A stretch of 22,444 nucleotides of DNA from a virus. The notes under the pieces are model-generated. The model did no database searches and was not told the DNA's origin. It saw only the letters and a list, made by a program, of their open reading frames with translations. This document shows, piece by piece, positions 11,307 through 20,133 of this stretch. The DNA lies in the IMG/VR virus record IMGVR_UViG_3300036846_000994, positions 1-22,444 of that record; one strand, written 5' to 3'. How positions within the stretch are numbered: position 1 is the stretch's first letter; the number at the start of each line of letters is the position of its first letter. A program made the translations under genes and the position numbers.

Positions 11307-13230
11307 CCGGCGACGGAGTAAACCAACCCTTGAGTTGCCAGTCTCCGAGCAACTTGTTGCTGGGACGACTCCCCAGTGGAGGAGTTTGTTCCAGGTCTTC
11401 CTCGACCATCTCACCATCGAGAGCCGTGAGACGGGCACCACCACCCTTGGCAAACATCTCTGGGGATCGCAGACCCGCGTCCTCGACTTCTTGGCCGCCG
11501 GCATGGACGAGGGCATTCGCGACTTCACCATCCTCAAGTCGCGTCAGCTGGGCGAAACCACCATCTGCCTGGCCATCGACTTGTTCTGGCTGTTCCTCTA
11601 CCCGGGCATCAACGGCTGCATCCTCATCGACGACGAGGGCAACCGCGACAAGATACGCGTGATCCTGCGCCAGTTCGCCAACGGCCTGCCGCCTAAATGG
11701 AGACATCGCATCGTCGACGACAACAAGACCCTGATGTCGTTCAATGTGGGCGGCAAGCTCTCGATGCTGGACTTCCTCTACGCCGGCACCCGGCGGTCTA
11801 CCTTGGGCGCTTCCCGCTCCTATCGCTTCGCGCACATGACCGAGGTCGCCAACTACGGTGATCCCGAAGGACTGGAGAACTTCATCCAGACCCTATCGGA
11901 GGGCCACCCCGATAGGCTCTTCATCAAGGAGAGCACCGCCAATCACTTCAATCACTTCTACCACATGTGCGAGCAGGCGAAGGAAGATACTCACACTCAG
12001 CGCTTCTGCTTCGTGGGGTGGTGGTCGCGTGACGATCAACGCATCTCTTCATCAGACCCTCGCTACAACGAGTACATGGAAGAGCCATGGACCGACGAGG
12101 AACTCGAACTCAAAGAAGAAGTACTCCGATTGTATGATGTCACGGTCACCGACGACCAGCTTTGCTGGTACCGTTGGCGCTCAACCGCCCGGTCCATCGA
12201 TGAGGGCATGCTTCATCAGACTCAGCCGTGGACCGAGAGCCAGGCCTTCGTCCTCTCCGGCCGGAGCTTTTTCCCCCTCCGCCGGGTAGAGGCCGACATC
12301 AAGGAAATCTACCAGGCCGCCCCTGCTCAGGACTCGCCCTATGACTTCACGGCTTATCGGTATTACTTGGGCCAGGACTTGCCCTCCACCACCATCGAGG
12401 AAGTTCACACCATCGACGAGGCCGACCTCAAGGTCTGGGAGGACCCTGTCCCTTGGGGCCGCTACGTCATCGGCGTCGACCCCGCCTACGGCCGCTCCGA
12501 CTGGAACGACAGCCATGCCATTACAGTCTGCCGCTGTTATGCCGATCGCCTAGTGACAGTGGCCGAGTACGGCACCCCCGAGCCCGAAACCTTCCAGGTG
12601 ACATGGGCTCTTGCCCATCTGGCCGCTCTCTATGACGATTGCTACATCAACATCGAGGTCAAGGGACCCGGCGTCGTCATCATGAACGAGCTGCGCCGGC
12701 TCAAGGTCTGGCTCCAGTCCCAGATGATGGCGACCATCGTTCACGACAAGGACTGGCACAACATCACCGACAACGCCAAGTGGTACTTGTGGCACCGCCC
12801 CGACTCCCTCGGCAAGGGCTATGCCTACGGTGTCAATACCACCTACGACCTCAAGATCGCGATCATGAACGAACTTCGGGACAGCTACATCAACCATGCC
12901 CTGTGGATCAAATCCCTGCGCTGTCTCAAACAGATGCAGTTTGTGGTACAGGAGGGTGCGGACATCGGGCCGGGTGCCAAGGGCCGCAACCACGATGACT
13001 ACGTCTTCAGTCTCGCCTTTGCTCACCGGGCATGGCAGGACTGGGTCCGGCAGGACCTGATCGACCTCGGCTACACCTGGGCACGGGCGCAGCAGGACGA
13101 CCTCGATAGGAAGACCGGCCGGCCGCCCAATGCCGTCGCCAGCATCGTCGCCAACTTCTTTGCCAATAAGGAGCGCGACCGGACCGAGGGGCCGCCCGAA
13201 CAAGCCTGGTACCGGGAGCGCGGTCTGTGA
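11266..13230 (+). CDS. terL: Terminase large subunit (654 aa)
   Basis: This is the packaging motor ATPase and nuclease. The ATG at 11266 (MEDLTSILPAKRVNRRRSKP) overlaps the HTH gene by 41 nt; the open frame continues to 11059, but that part only mirrors the HTH gene. ATPase motifs are KSRQLGETT (residues 91-99, Walker A of the terminase type) and FAHMTEVANY with E193 (Walker B). The RNase H-like nuclease has D405 in GVDPAYG, E464 in NIEVKG, and D577/D578 in RNHDDYVFS. Length and motif spacing are normal for the family. It cuts concatemeric DNA and pumps it into the prohead through the portal encoded at 20133. Confidence 0.95.
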   Translation: MEDLTSILPAKRVNRRRSKPTLELPVSEQLVAGTTPQWRSLFQVFLDHLTIESRETGTTTLGKHLWGSQTRVLDFLAAGMDEGIRDFTILKSRQLGETTICLAIDLFWLFLYPGINGCILIDDEGNRDKIRVILRQFANGLPPKWRHRIVDDNKTLMSFNVGGKLSMLDFLYAGTRRSTLGASRSYRFAHMTEVANYGDPEGLENFIQTLSEGHPDRLFIKESTANHFNHFYHMCEQAKEDTHTQRFCFVGWWSRDDQRISSSDPRYNEYMEEPWTDEELELKEEVLRLYDVTVTDDQLCWYRWRSTARSIDEGMLHQTQPWTESQAFVLSGRSFFPLRRVEADIKEIYQAAPAQDSPYDFTAYRYYLGQDLPSTTIEEVHTIDEADLKVWEDPVPWGRYVIGVDPAYGRSDWNDSHAITVCRCYADRLVTVAEYGTPEPETFQVTWALAHLAALYDDCYINIEVKGPGVVIMNELRRLKVWLQSQMMATIVHDKDWHNITDNAKWYLWHRPDSLGKGYAYGVNTTYDLKIAIMNELRDSYINHALWIKSLRCLKQMQFVVQEGADIGPGAKGRNHDDYVFSLAFAHRAWQDWVRQDLIDLGYTWARAQQDDLDRKTGRPPNAVASIVANFFANKERDRTEGPPEQAWYRERGL

Positions 13231-13598
13231 CCAACATGACAGGCAACAGTGCGCTCAACCGCTTCTACATGAGGCTGCACAACTACAGCCAGACCCACAA
13301 CGGCGAGAAGCCGGAGCAAATCTATATGCTGTGGGATGAGTTCAAGGATATTATGCAAGCACTGCAAACACATGGAACCGACCTCAAGAGTGGGCATCTC
13401 TTCGGAGTGAAGGTGGCCGTCGTGGACTTCGCCGACGATCCTCTCTTCAAGCGGCTCCAGGCCATGGCCCGACTGGTGGGGGCGGAGGTAGACTATCCCC
13501 ATGAGGCCGTCGCCGAGTTCTTCAAGGATGGCGGCGGCTGGCGCTTTGTGGCGACCGTGCCCGGGAAGCTCTACCCTATAGAGCACGCATGGAGCTGA
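13227..13598 (+). CDS. Hypothetical protein after terL (123 aa)
   Basis: GTG at 13227 overlaps the terL stop as GTGA, with GGGAG 8 nt upstream; ATG at 13236 is a weaker alternative. The protein is alpha/beta: a helix with KPEQIYMLWDEFKDIMQAL, a strand VKVAVVDFADD and a second helix and strand ending GWRFVATVPGKLYP. I do not recognise it. Its place suggests a virion or packaging-related protein. Confidence 0.7.
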   Translation: MTNMTGNSALNRFYMRLHNYSQTHNGEKPEQIYMLWDEFKDIMQALQTHGTDLKSGHLFGVKVAVVDFADDPLFKRLQAMARLVGAEVDYPHEAVAEFFKDGGGWRFVATVPGKLYPIEHAWS

Positions 13599-13601
13599 CC
13601 C

Positions 13602-13874
13602 ATGTTCTTCACCTTGGCGATCAAGAACAGCTCACATCCGCTGGTAGCGCCACTGGTCATTCACACGCACCCGGTGACAGGTGACCGGATGACCCTTGAC
13701 ATGGCCCGTTATCTTGCAAGGGGCATGATCGAGGAGTTCATCAAGAACAACAACCTACACGGCTCCGCCGTCTGGAAGGCGCGCAATGAGGTCGACGATC
13801 TCGAACCCAACCACTTCGTCTCCCTCGACACCCTCACCATCGAACTCCGAGCAAAGGTGTTATATGACGCATGA
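13602..13874 (+). CDS. Hypothetical protein (90 aa)
   Basis: ATG at 13602 has GGAG 7 nt upstream and lies 3 nt past the previous stop. The protein begins MFFTLAIKNSSHPLVAPLVI and continues HTHPVTGDRMTLDMARYLAR, a charged helix, and a beta end SLDTLTIELRAKVLYDA. The HTHP sequence recalls JAMM proteases, but the remaining metal ligands are missing. Function unknown. Confidence 0.7.
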   Translation: MFFTLAIKNSSHPLVAPLVIHTHPVTGDRMTLDMARYLARGMIEEFIKNNNLHGSAVWKARNEVDDLEPNHFVSLDTLTIELRAKVLYDA

Positions 13875-13900
13875 CCCCGAGTGCGAGCGGAGCGAGCACG

Positions 13901-14398
13901 ATGCCTAGGTACATCCGCGTATACAGGTGTCCCGACTGCTTCCATAAATGGCGTACCGAGTCGAAGCTGGGCTTCCTGGAGCCGGACTGCCCCCAGTGCG
14001 GCTTCCACCCCGACCCGCTGCCCGACCGGGTCACCATGCCGGCGATCATCGGCACCCATGCCAAGGCTATCGACGAGGCGTGGAAAGTCGCCGAAGGCGA
14101 CTTTGGGCTGACCGACATGCGGGACAATGCACAGGAGGGCGAGACGGCCTACAAGATGCCGCCGGCCCCACCCACCAACATCATCGGCCCGACGAATGCC
14201 GTCCAGCAGGCCGGCGGCTTCATGTGGGGAAATGCTGGTAATGGGACCGTGCCGCAAGTCCCTGTAGCCAATGTCTTGCAGCAGGCTCAAGCGGCCGCCA
14301 AGATGTCTGACGCCCAAGGCTCCAATCCCATGCGGAAGTTGCACCAGGCCCGGCCGACGATGACCGCGCACTCGCTGGGCAACTTCAACCGGAGATGA
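13901..14398 (+). CDS. Zinc-ribbon protein with disordered tail (165 aa)
   Basis: ATG at 13901 (MPRYIRVYRCPDCFHKWRTE) follows GGAGCGAGCACG and is favoured; ATG at 13871 overlaps the previous stop as ATGA and is a real alternative. Two CxxC pairs (CPDC and CPQC, about 20 residues apart) form a zinc ribbon at the N-terminus. Then comes a helical segment, and a Gln/Ala/Pro-rich tail ending LHQARPTMTAHSLGNFNRR. Zinc-ribbon proteins of this sort recur in late gene blocks of Alphaproteobacteria phages. It may bind nucleic acid or join virion parts. Confidence 0.7.
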   Translation: MPRYIRVYRCPDCFHKWRTESKLGFLEPDCPQCGFHPDPLPDRVTMPAIIGTHAKAIDEAWKVAEGDFGLTDMRDNAQEGETAYKMPPAPPTNIIGPTNAVQQAGGFMWGNAGNGTVPQVPVANVLQQAQAAAKMSDAQGSNPMRKLHQARPTMTAHSLGNFNRR

Positions 14399-14688
14399 CG
14401 ATGCCGACGTGTGACACCTGCAAGTTCTATCTTGCCAACCGGCCGGAGACGCCGCGCGAGTGTCACCGCTTTCCCCCCGCTATGCAGCTTCATATCGTAC
14501 AGGTCCTCGACCCGGAGAGCGGCCATCCCTCCGACAGGGTCACCAAGTATGTCGCCTACCCTGCGCCACAGGCGGATTGGCCGGCGTGCGGCGAATACCG
14601 GCCCGGCGTCATCGAGGCCCGCGCTGTGAGTATGGATAGCCTGATCGGGCACCCCCGGCCTTCACCTGGTCTGAGGAACGGTTCGTGA
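14395..14688 (+). CDS. Small Cys-motif phage protein (97 aa)
   Basis: ATG at 14395 overlaps the previous stop as ATGA; ATG at 14401 behind GGAG is the alternative. The pattern is CDTCKFYLANRP, then ECHRFPP, and later WPACGEYRPG, so four Cys (and possibly one His) in a typical 'CxxCkfw...C.rfPP...W.CGEf' phage family. A single zinc ion or iron-sulfur cluster could be held. The function of the family is not known to me. The C-terminal 25 residues look disordered. Confidence 0.75.
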   Translation: MTMPTCDTCKFYLANRPETPRECHRFPPAMQLHIVQVLDPESGHPSDRVTKYVAYPAPQADWPACGEYRPGVIEARAVSMDSLIGHPRPSPGLRNGS

Positions 14689-15029
14689 GCGGACCCGGCC
14701 CCTACAACCTGGTGATCTACCGGGGGGACACCGCCACCTGGGAGTTTGTGCTGTGGGAGGATGCCGCCAAGACGGTGCCCTTCGACCTCACGAACGCAAC
14801 AGCGAAAGCTGAAATCCGCAACCGGCCCGGCGGCGTCCTGCTGGTCACCCTGACCACCAGCATCACCATGCCGAACATAATCAACGTCTTCTTGACCGAA
14901 GCCAACAGCCTGGCGCTCAACGGCGGCGTCTTTGCGTGGGACCTACCGGTGACTATGTCGGGAGGCACCGTGCAGACCATGGTGGCGGGGCCTGTCACGG
15001 TGACGGAGGATGTAACAGGGAGCGTGTGA
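14685..15029 (+). CDS. BppU-like N-terminal-domain protein (114 aa)
   Basis: GTG at 14685 overlaps the previous stop as GTGA, with AGGA upstream. The pattern [14 protein letters not shown], then [30 protein letters not shown] and [20 protein letters not shown] fits the N-terminal domain family seen in baseplate upper proteins and many phage tail genes. It is a beta-rich virion protein, probably linking the fibre to the tail. It is followed directly by the fibre gene (TGATG overlap). Confidence 0.8.
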   Translation: MSGPGPYNLVIYRGDTATWEFVLWEDAAKTVPFDLTNATAKAEIRNRPGGVLLVTLTTSITMPNIINVFLTEANSLALNGGVFAWDLPVTMSGGTVQTMVAGPVTVTEDVTGSV

Positions 15030-17269
15030 TGGCCTTCACCGATGTCGCCGTTGTCGATGTCGTTCCGCCGCCGCCCATCGTGGTCGATGTGGTGGTGCCG
15101 CCGGGTGTCCAGGTGGTGGAGGTTATCGCTGGGACCCAGGGTCCGCAGGGAGTGCCCGGCCCCCCAGGTCTCAATGGTGCCGTAGGGCCGGTGGGGCCGC
15201 CGGGTACTCCCGGAGGGCCGCCGGGTCCAACGGGTCCGGCCGGCGTGAATGGTGCCACTGGTGCCACTGGCGCTCCTGGCCCACCGGGGGGTCCGACTGG
15301 ACCGACTGGACCGGCAGGCCCTACGGGTTCCACAGGCGTACCAGGACCCATCGGCCCTGCTGGAGCTACCGGCGCTAATGGGCCTGCTGGACCGACGGGT
15401 GCCACAGGAGCCGCATCTACGGTACCAGGACCGACGGGACCCACTGGTGCAACGGGGGCGACGGGTGCCACCGGTGCAACAGGGGCGACGGGAGCCGCAT
15501 CTACAGTACCGGGACCAACTGGGCCAACCGGGGCCACAGGTGCTACCGGAGCCACGGGTGCGCCGCAGACAGCCGCCAACCCGACAGCCCAGGTCAGCGG
15601 CACCGTTGTCAATGGCAGTGCAACCACATACATGCGCTCCGACGCAGCCCCATCGCTGGCGAATACTACCGTGACGGCGGGTTCTTATACACTAGCCTCG
15701 ATCACGGTGGATGCCCAAGGGCGACTGACGGACGCCTCCAGTGGCACGGGCAGTGGAGGAGTAACCAGCATCACTGCTGGCACTGGGCTCGCGGGCGGTA
15801 CCATTACCACAACCGGGACCATATCGCTGACGACACCTGTCGTCGTCGCTAATGGCGGCACCGGGCAGACAAACCTGGCGGCAAACAATGTCCTGGTAGG
15901 TAACGGCACCTCGGCGGTCTCTCTCGTCGCTCCCGGCGGCAACGGCGCGATCTTCGCCAGCAACGGCTCGGTGTCGGTCCCGTCCTACCGTTCACTGACC
16001 GCATTGCTCGATGCTATGGTTGGCACCGGCACCCAAGGGCAGATTATCTATCGCGGGACTGCGGTTTGGCAGGCGCTGGCTCCCGGTACAGCCGGTCAGA
16101 CGATGCTATCGGGCGGTTCCGCTGCTAATGTGTCCTGGGGTGCGGTCAGCCTGACGGCAGGTGTAAGCGGCACGCTGCCTGTCGCCAATGGCGGCACCGG
16201 GCAAACGACGCTTACTGCCAATGCGGTGCTGGTTGGTAACGGCACTTCTGCCGTTACCGCGTCCGCCATTACCAGTGACAATGGCTCGACGTTGCGGGTG
16301 ACAACCAATCAAGTTATTGGGCCGGCGGTCACGGGACCGGCTGTACACAGCTTGGTGATAAACGACACGGCGACCCAGCCGCAACCGGGCTATGCTGTCT
16401 CTGGGCGGCTCACCATCGCGTCTGAAACGACAAATCCGATGCTGTTGCTTGATGGCTACGGACCTAACACTAACTATCCGTATATCCTGCCACGTGTGGC
16501 ACGGGGGACGGCGGCTGCTCCAGCTGCTATGGCTTCGGGTGATTTTCTTCTGCAAACCGCCGCACAGGCTTACAACGGGACAGCTTATTCCGGTGCCGCC
16601 AGCATCGCAATGTTAACGACTGAAGCGTGGTCGGCTGGACATCAAGGGACTGAAATCACTTTTAGCACAATCCCTGCTGGGACCACTGCGGGGGTGCAAT
16701 CGTTGATCCTCAGCGGCAACAGCGCAACATTCTCCGGCACTGTGACGACAACAGGTATCACTATCGCCCCCGCCGGCACCGCTGATGCGCATATAACCCT
16801 TACAACATCAGCCAGAAGTTGGTTATTCGGCGGGCAGGGATCGGCAAGCCCCGATCCCAACTCCTGGATTATCTACGACAACACAGTTGGTGCCTTCCGC
16901 TTTGTCATCGATACCGCCGGCGTCACCTACAACACGTCCGGCAGTTGGACGGCAATCAGCGATCCTCGCGTTAAGACCGATATGGCTTCCTACACTGCCG
17001 GTCTGAGCGAGATCGAGCAGCTTGAGCCGATCACCTATCGTTACAACGGTGAGGGCGGCACACCGGAAGATGACGAGAGCGTCACCCGCTACGGCCTCGA
17101 TGCACAGGCGACACAGGTGGTCATGCCGGAACTTGTTGGTGAGCGCAGCGGCTACTTGTCGCTCGACAGTGGCCCGCTGATCTACGCGTTGTGCAACGCA
17201 GTCAAGGAGCTGTCGGCCCAGAACGCTGACCTCGCCGCCCGTCTCACAGCTCTTGAGAAGGCACGCTAG
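15029..17269 (+). CDS. Collagen-like tail fibre with S74 chaperone domain (746 aa)
   Basis: ATG at 15029 ([20 protein letters not shown]) has GGGAG upstream and overlaps the previous stop. Residues about 35-178 are Gly-X-Y collagen-like triplets. A DNA-level duplication within them repeats [20 protein letters not shown]. Residues about 300-420 contain two fibre repeats of the type [14 protein letters not shown]. The C-terminal 103 residues form a peptidase S74 intramolecular chaperone: SDPRVKTD with the catalytic Ser 644 and Lys 649, TYRYN, YGLDAQ and a final coiled coil. In this family the domain helps the fibre trimerise and then cuts itself off just before the serine. The stop is TAG. Confidence 0.9.
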   Translation: MAFTDVAVVDVVPPPPIVVDVVVPPGVQVVEVIAGTQGPQGVPGPPGLNGAVGPVGPPGTPGGPPGPTGPAGVNGATGATGAPGPPGGPTGPTGPAGPTGSTGVPGPIGPAGATGANGPAGPTGATGAASTVPGPTGPTGATGATGATGATGATGAASTVPGPTGPTGATGATGATGAPQTAANPTAQVSGTVVNGSATTYMRSDAAPSLANTTVTAGSYTLASITVDAQGRLTDASSGTGSGGVTSITAGTGLAGGTITTTGTISLTTPVVVANGGTGQTNLAANNVLVGNGTSAVSLVAPGGNGAIFASNGSVSVPSYRSLTALLDAMVGTGTQGQIIYRGTAVWQALAPGTAGQTMLSGGSAANVSWGAVSLTAGVSGTLPVANGGTGQTTLTANAVLVGNGTSAVTASAITSDNGSTLRVTTNQVIGPAVTGPAVHSLVINDTATQPQPGYAVSGRLTIASETTNPMLLLDGYGPNTNYPYILPRVARGTAAAPAAMASGDFLLQTAAQAYNGTAYSGAASIAMLTTEAWSAGHQGTEITFSTIPAGTTAGVQSLILSGNSATFSGTVTTTGITIAPAGTADAHITLTTSARSWLFGGQGSASPDPNSWIIYDNTVGAFRFVIDTAGVTYNTSGSWTAISDPRVKTDMASYTAGLSEIEQLEPITYRYNGEGGTPEDDESVTRYGLDAQATQVVMPELVGERSGYLSLDSGPLIYALCNAVKELSAQNADLAARLTALEKAR
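15404..15560 (+). repeat. Internal repeat within the collagen-like region
   Basis: Two near-identical DNA units begin GGAGCCGCATCTAC (15410 and 15490) and encode the same [20 protein letters not shown] stretch, with synonymous differences. Slippage or recombination between them would change shaft length in steps of about 80 bases. Confidence 0.7.
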
Positions 17270-17364
17270 GCCGCCTCGCCTTCGCCCGGCTCCTCTTCCG
17301 TTGCCGGCTCTTCTTCTACCTCGCCGGGTTCCTCGGGCGGCGGATCGGGTGTAAACATCGGCAT
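17266..17364 (-). CDS. Possible acidic antisense ORF (30-32 aa)
   Basis: Read leftward, the frame begins [20 protein letters not shown] and ends in a Glu-rich run with TAG. A strong ribosome binding site (AAGGAGG) lies 2 nt from the first ATG and 8 nt from the second (17358). It fills the gap between two rightward genes exactly: its stop shares CTAG with the fibre stop, and its start shares CATG with the next rightward start. Against this, it is antisense to the late transcript and Glu codons mirror a Ser/Gly-rich frame on the other strand. It may be a real regulator or acidic mimic, or a coincidence. Confidence 0.35.
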   Translation of the reverse strand: MPMFTPDPPPEEPGEVEEEPATEEEPGEGEAA

Positions 17365-18625
17365 GGCCTCCTTGTTGGACGACCCCTCCTTAGAGCTTGG
17401 CGGCGCACTCGACAAGGTGGCTCCGCAGACCCCTGTGTCCGGGCGGGTGATCCGGCCCCCCCGGTCCATCCTGGATGTGGTCACCGGCGCAGGTCAGGCC
17501 ATTGGCGAGGACGTGACCAACATGGGCTGGGGCCTCCTCGACTACATCATGACCCCTGGTAAGGTAGCCTCCGGGGAGATACCCGCCGCTGATGTGCCGA
17601 GGGCGGCACAGGGCTTTGCTGCCAACACTGCCCTGCTGGGTGCCGGCCTCCCTGCTCCGGCCGGCTCTCTTCGTATGTTGGCGGGTGTTGATAAGGCCGC
17701 CGCTGTCGACACGCAAGCCTTGAGAGTAGCTCAGACCATGGCCGCAGCCGGCGCATCCCCTGAAACGATCTGGACCAGGACCGGCCATTACCAGGACGCC
17801 TTTGGCAACTGGCGGTTCGAGATACCCGACCAGGGAGCCAGGCTCGTTGCTCCCCCTGGCACTACCGGGACCACAGCGGGTCAGGCCTTTGAGCACCCCG
17901 AAGCTTATAGACAATACCCGGAGCTGGAGAAGCTGCCCGTCCGCTTCCAACCCATGAGGCCTGGTAGCAGTGGGGTGCTCTATAGAGATGCGTCTGGACA
18001 GCCCGCATTCATGCAGATCAACTCCCTGGACCCGGCATCGGAGCAGCTCAAGACCTTCCTGCACGAAGGGCAGCACAGTATCCAGAACTACGAGGGCTTG
18101 CCCGGTGGCGCGCAGGTGGAGGACTTCCTGCCGCCGGACTACCTGGCCCGGCAGCACCACTACCACATGGACGTGGGGGACTATCAGACCAGAGCCGGAT
18201 ATGCCGGCCTAGACCAACGCACTATAGACCTCGCGCACTATCATATAGAGAACCCGACGGCCCCCATAACGCCGGAGGGACAGGCAGCTCTGGACCGGGT
18301 AAGCAACGAACCCTTCCTGAAAGACTTGGTCGACACGATGAAGACAGCGAAGGCGGGACTGGATGCCGACTACTTGAAGGCTCATGGCGAATACCAGAAG
18401 GTGGCCGGCGAAGCAGAGTCCCGCAATGTGGAGGACCGCTTCGATATGCCTCCCGACATCGCCAGGCAGCTCATCCCGACCAGCACCCAGCCGGTCCCCT
18501 TTGGTCAGGAGACGATTGCCCCCAACGAAGTGAGGCCGCTCGGGCCTAGGCCGCCGTCTCCTGTCCAGTGGACCTGGCCTAATATACTGTCTGCCCTCGC
18601 CGGCCTCCAACAGGGACAGCAGTGA
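17363..18625 (+). CDS. Virion-block protein with HEGQH metallopeptidase-like motif (420 aa)
   Basis: ATG at 17363 lacks a clear ribosome binding site. The frame upstream is open to the fibre TAG at 17267. The N-terminal 130 residues are Ala/Gly-rich helices (MTPGKVASGEIPAADVPRAA) that may interact with membrane or virion proteins. A central domain has HPEAYRQYPEL, SLDPASEQLKTFLHEGQHSI (HExxH-type motif HEGQH at 234-238) and QNYEG, the pattern of the 'HE.QHaiQ..EG' metallopeptidase-like domain found in large polyvalent phage proteins. It is probably an ejected internal protein acting on host envelope or proteins. The C-terminus is Pro-rich. Confidence 0.75.
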   Translation: MASLLDDPSLELGGALDKVAPQTPVSGRVIRPPRSILDVVTGAGQAIGEDVTNMGWGLLDYIMTPGKVASGEIPAADVPRAAQGFAANTALLGAGLPAPAGSLRMLAGVDKAAAVDTQALRVAQTMAAAGASPETIWTRTGHYQDAFGNWRFEIPDQGARLVAPPGTTGTTAGQAFEHPEAYRQYPELEKLPVRFQPMRPGSSGVLYRDASGQPAFMQINSLDPASEQLKTFLHEGQHSIQNYEGLPGGAQVEDFLPPDYLARQHHYHMDVGDYQTRAGYAGLDQRTIDLAHYHIENPTAPITPEGQAALDRVSNEPFLKDLVDTMKTAKAGLDADYLKAHGEYQKVAGEAESRNVEDRFDMPPDIARQLIPTSTQPVPFGQETIAPNEVRPLGPRPPSPVQWTWPNILSALAGLQQGQQ

Positions 18626-20133
18626 TGGCTGACGACGACACGGGTAGGGCGCAGCCCGGCCTCAAGCAGGACCTCCCCCAGCTGAACCTGCCGGATGTCT
18701 ACGTGGGCAAGCCGTCGCCCGATTATGCTGCCGACATCCCGTCGGCGCTGAGGTCGGCGTACAAGGCGATGGTCGACAACGGGGTCACGCCGTGGAATGC
18801 CCGCGAGGCGCTTCTGCCGCCGGCCGACGAGGTGCTGCGTGCACCACTTACCTTTGGCGAAGGAGAGGACCTGGCGATCTACGGGCAAGGCGGCCGGCCG
18901 CAGACCGGCGACCCGGTGATCGGCGGCGGGCCGGCGCAGCTTGGTTTAGAGGGTCTGCGAGGCTACACGCCGGGCGACTACTACAAGCGCACCTATGACT
19001 ATGTCGGGATGAAGAACGCAGCCGACACCCAGCCAGAGCTTGAGGACCAACGTTGGTGGGGAGCCAACCTCCAGCGCAACCGGGCCTTCTTGAACCCAGG
19101 GGCGACGGCCCCCTACAACACGCAGCTGCCACCCCAGCAGGAGGCCCAGTTCCGCGCCTGGCTGACTGATAACAAGATCCCCTTCAATCCCGACCTGCCT
19201 GTGTCGGACTACGACATGCGCGGCTACTGGGCCGCCCTTCAAGCCGGCGACCCGCACGCCAAACAGGAGGTCGACCCCAACGACAACCGGCCGCACTTCC
19301 CCGATTACTGGAAGACACCTCTCTCACCTACCTTTTCCAGCGACAGTCAGTGGGCCAACCCCGAGGTGGCTCCGAGATGGGACGGCGACAACTACCGGTT
19401 GCCGAATGGCCAAATCCTGTGGGACGACAAGGCGCAGAAGTGGATCGGACCCAACCCGCCATGGGGACCACAGAGCCAGGCACCGCAGCCAGCGCTGCCA
19501 CGGATGGGTGGGGTGCCGACGGCCAACTCCCTCCTCCAGCAGATCATGGCCGTGCCGCCGCATGCGCCGCAGGGGCAGGAGGACCCCTCTATTGTTGGAC
19601 TGGCCCCTCGGGAGCGTGACTACCCGAAGGATGACGAATACGGGCACATCCCCCAGCAGGGGCCGGCGCTGACCCCCTTGTCACCACGGTCCCTCCTCCA
19701 GCAGATCGGCACCTTGCACGGGTTTGGCGACATGGACGAACAGGAGAAGGCCGGTAACCTGGTTCCGTCTCTTGTGCCATATCTGTTTGCCCCCGGTAAT
19801 ACGGTCAGACCGGGGGACATCACCAACCCGCCGTACTATAGACCGGGGATGTATGGACCTCCGGCCAACGAGGCAGCTCTTCAGCAGGCTCCCCTCCTCC
19901 AGCAGGCGGCCCTCTTGCGGATGCTGCTGCCGGGTGGGTTGGTGGGGCCGGGCGGCTACAAGCCGATGCCGGGCACCCAGGACAACCCTCTGTTGCAGCC
20001 TGGAGAAGAGGGTGCGGTGGTGGGGTCGAGGCCGGTGCCGGGGAGCCGCGACCGCAATCGGTTCTTCAACCCCAATGGGTTGGCCCCCTATAATCCACCC
20101 GGCGTCCCAGACGACCGTAGTCAGGAGACTTGA
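18625..20133 (+). CDS. Pro-rich structural protein with YDMRGYW domain (502 aa)
   Basis: ATG at 18625 overlaps the previous stop (TGATG), with AGGGACA upstream. Residues about 165-260 hold QEAQFRAWLTDNKIPFNPDL, then SDYDMRGYWAALQAGD, HFPDYWKTPLSPTFSSDSQW and RLPNGQILWDD. I know this domain from structural gene blocks of podovirus-like phages, where it lies near the portal, but it has no assigned function. The remainder is Pro/Gln-rich and repetitive, with three copies of a LLQQ motif, one in NSLLQQIMAVPP and one in RSLLQQIGTLHG. It is probably a virion protein, perhaps internal or at the head-tail junction. Confidence 0.75.
   Translation: MADDDTGRAQPGLKQDLPQLNLPDVYVGKPSPDYAADIPSALRSAYKAMVDNGVTPWNAREALLPPADEVLRAPLTFGEGEDLAIYGQGGRPQTGDPVIGGGPAQLGLEGLRGYTPGDYYKRTYDYVGMKNAADTQPELEDQRWWGANLQRNRAFLNPGATAPYNTQLPPQQEAQFRAWLTDNKIPFNPDLPVSDYDMRGYWAALQAGDPHAKQEVDPNDNRPHFPDYWKTPLSPTFSSDSQWANPEVAPRWDGDNYRLPNGQILWDDKAQKWIGPNPPWGPQSQAPQPALPRMGGVPTANSLLQQIMAVPPHAPQGQEDPSIVGLAPRERDYPKDDEYGHIPQQGPALTPLSPRSLLQQIGTLHGFGDMDEQEKAGNLVPSLVPYLFAPGNTVRPGDITNPPYYRPGMYGPPANEAALQQAPLLQQAALLRMLLPGGLVGPGGYKPMPGTQDNPLLQPGEEGAVVGSRPVPGSRDRNRFFNPNGLAPYNPPGVPDDRSQET

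Noticed and set aside
11266-13230. The large terminase as defective because Walker A and Walker B are non-classical
   Set aside because: KSRQLG and HMTEVA forms are normal for this terminase type; nuclease acids are all present.
13602-13874. JAMM/MPN protease from the HTHP motif
   Set aside because: The protein is too short and the distal Ser and Asp of the motif are not in the proper place.
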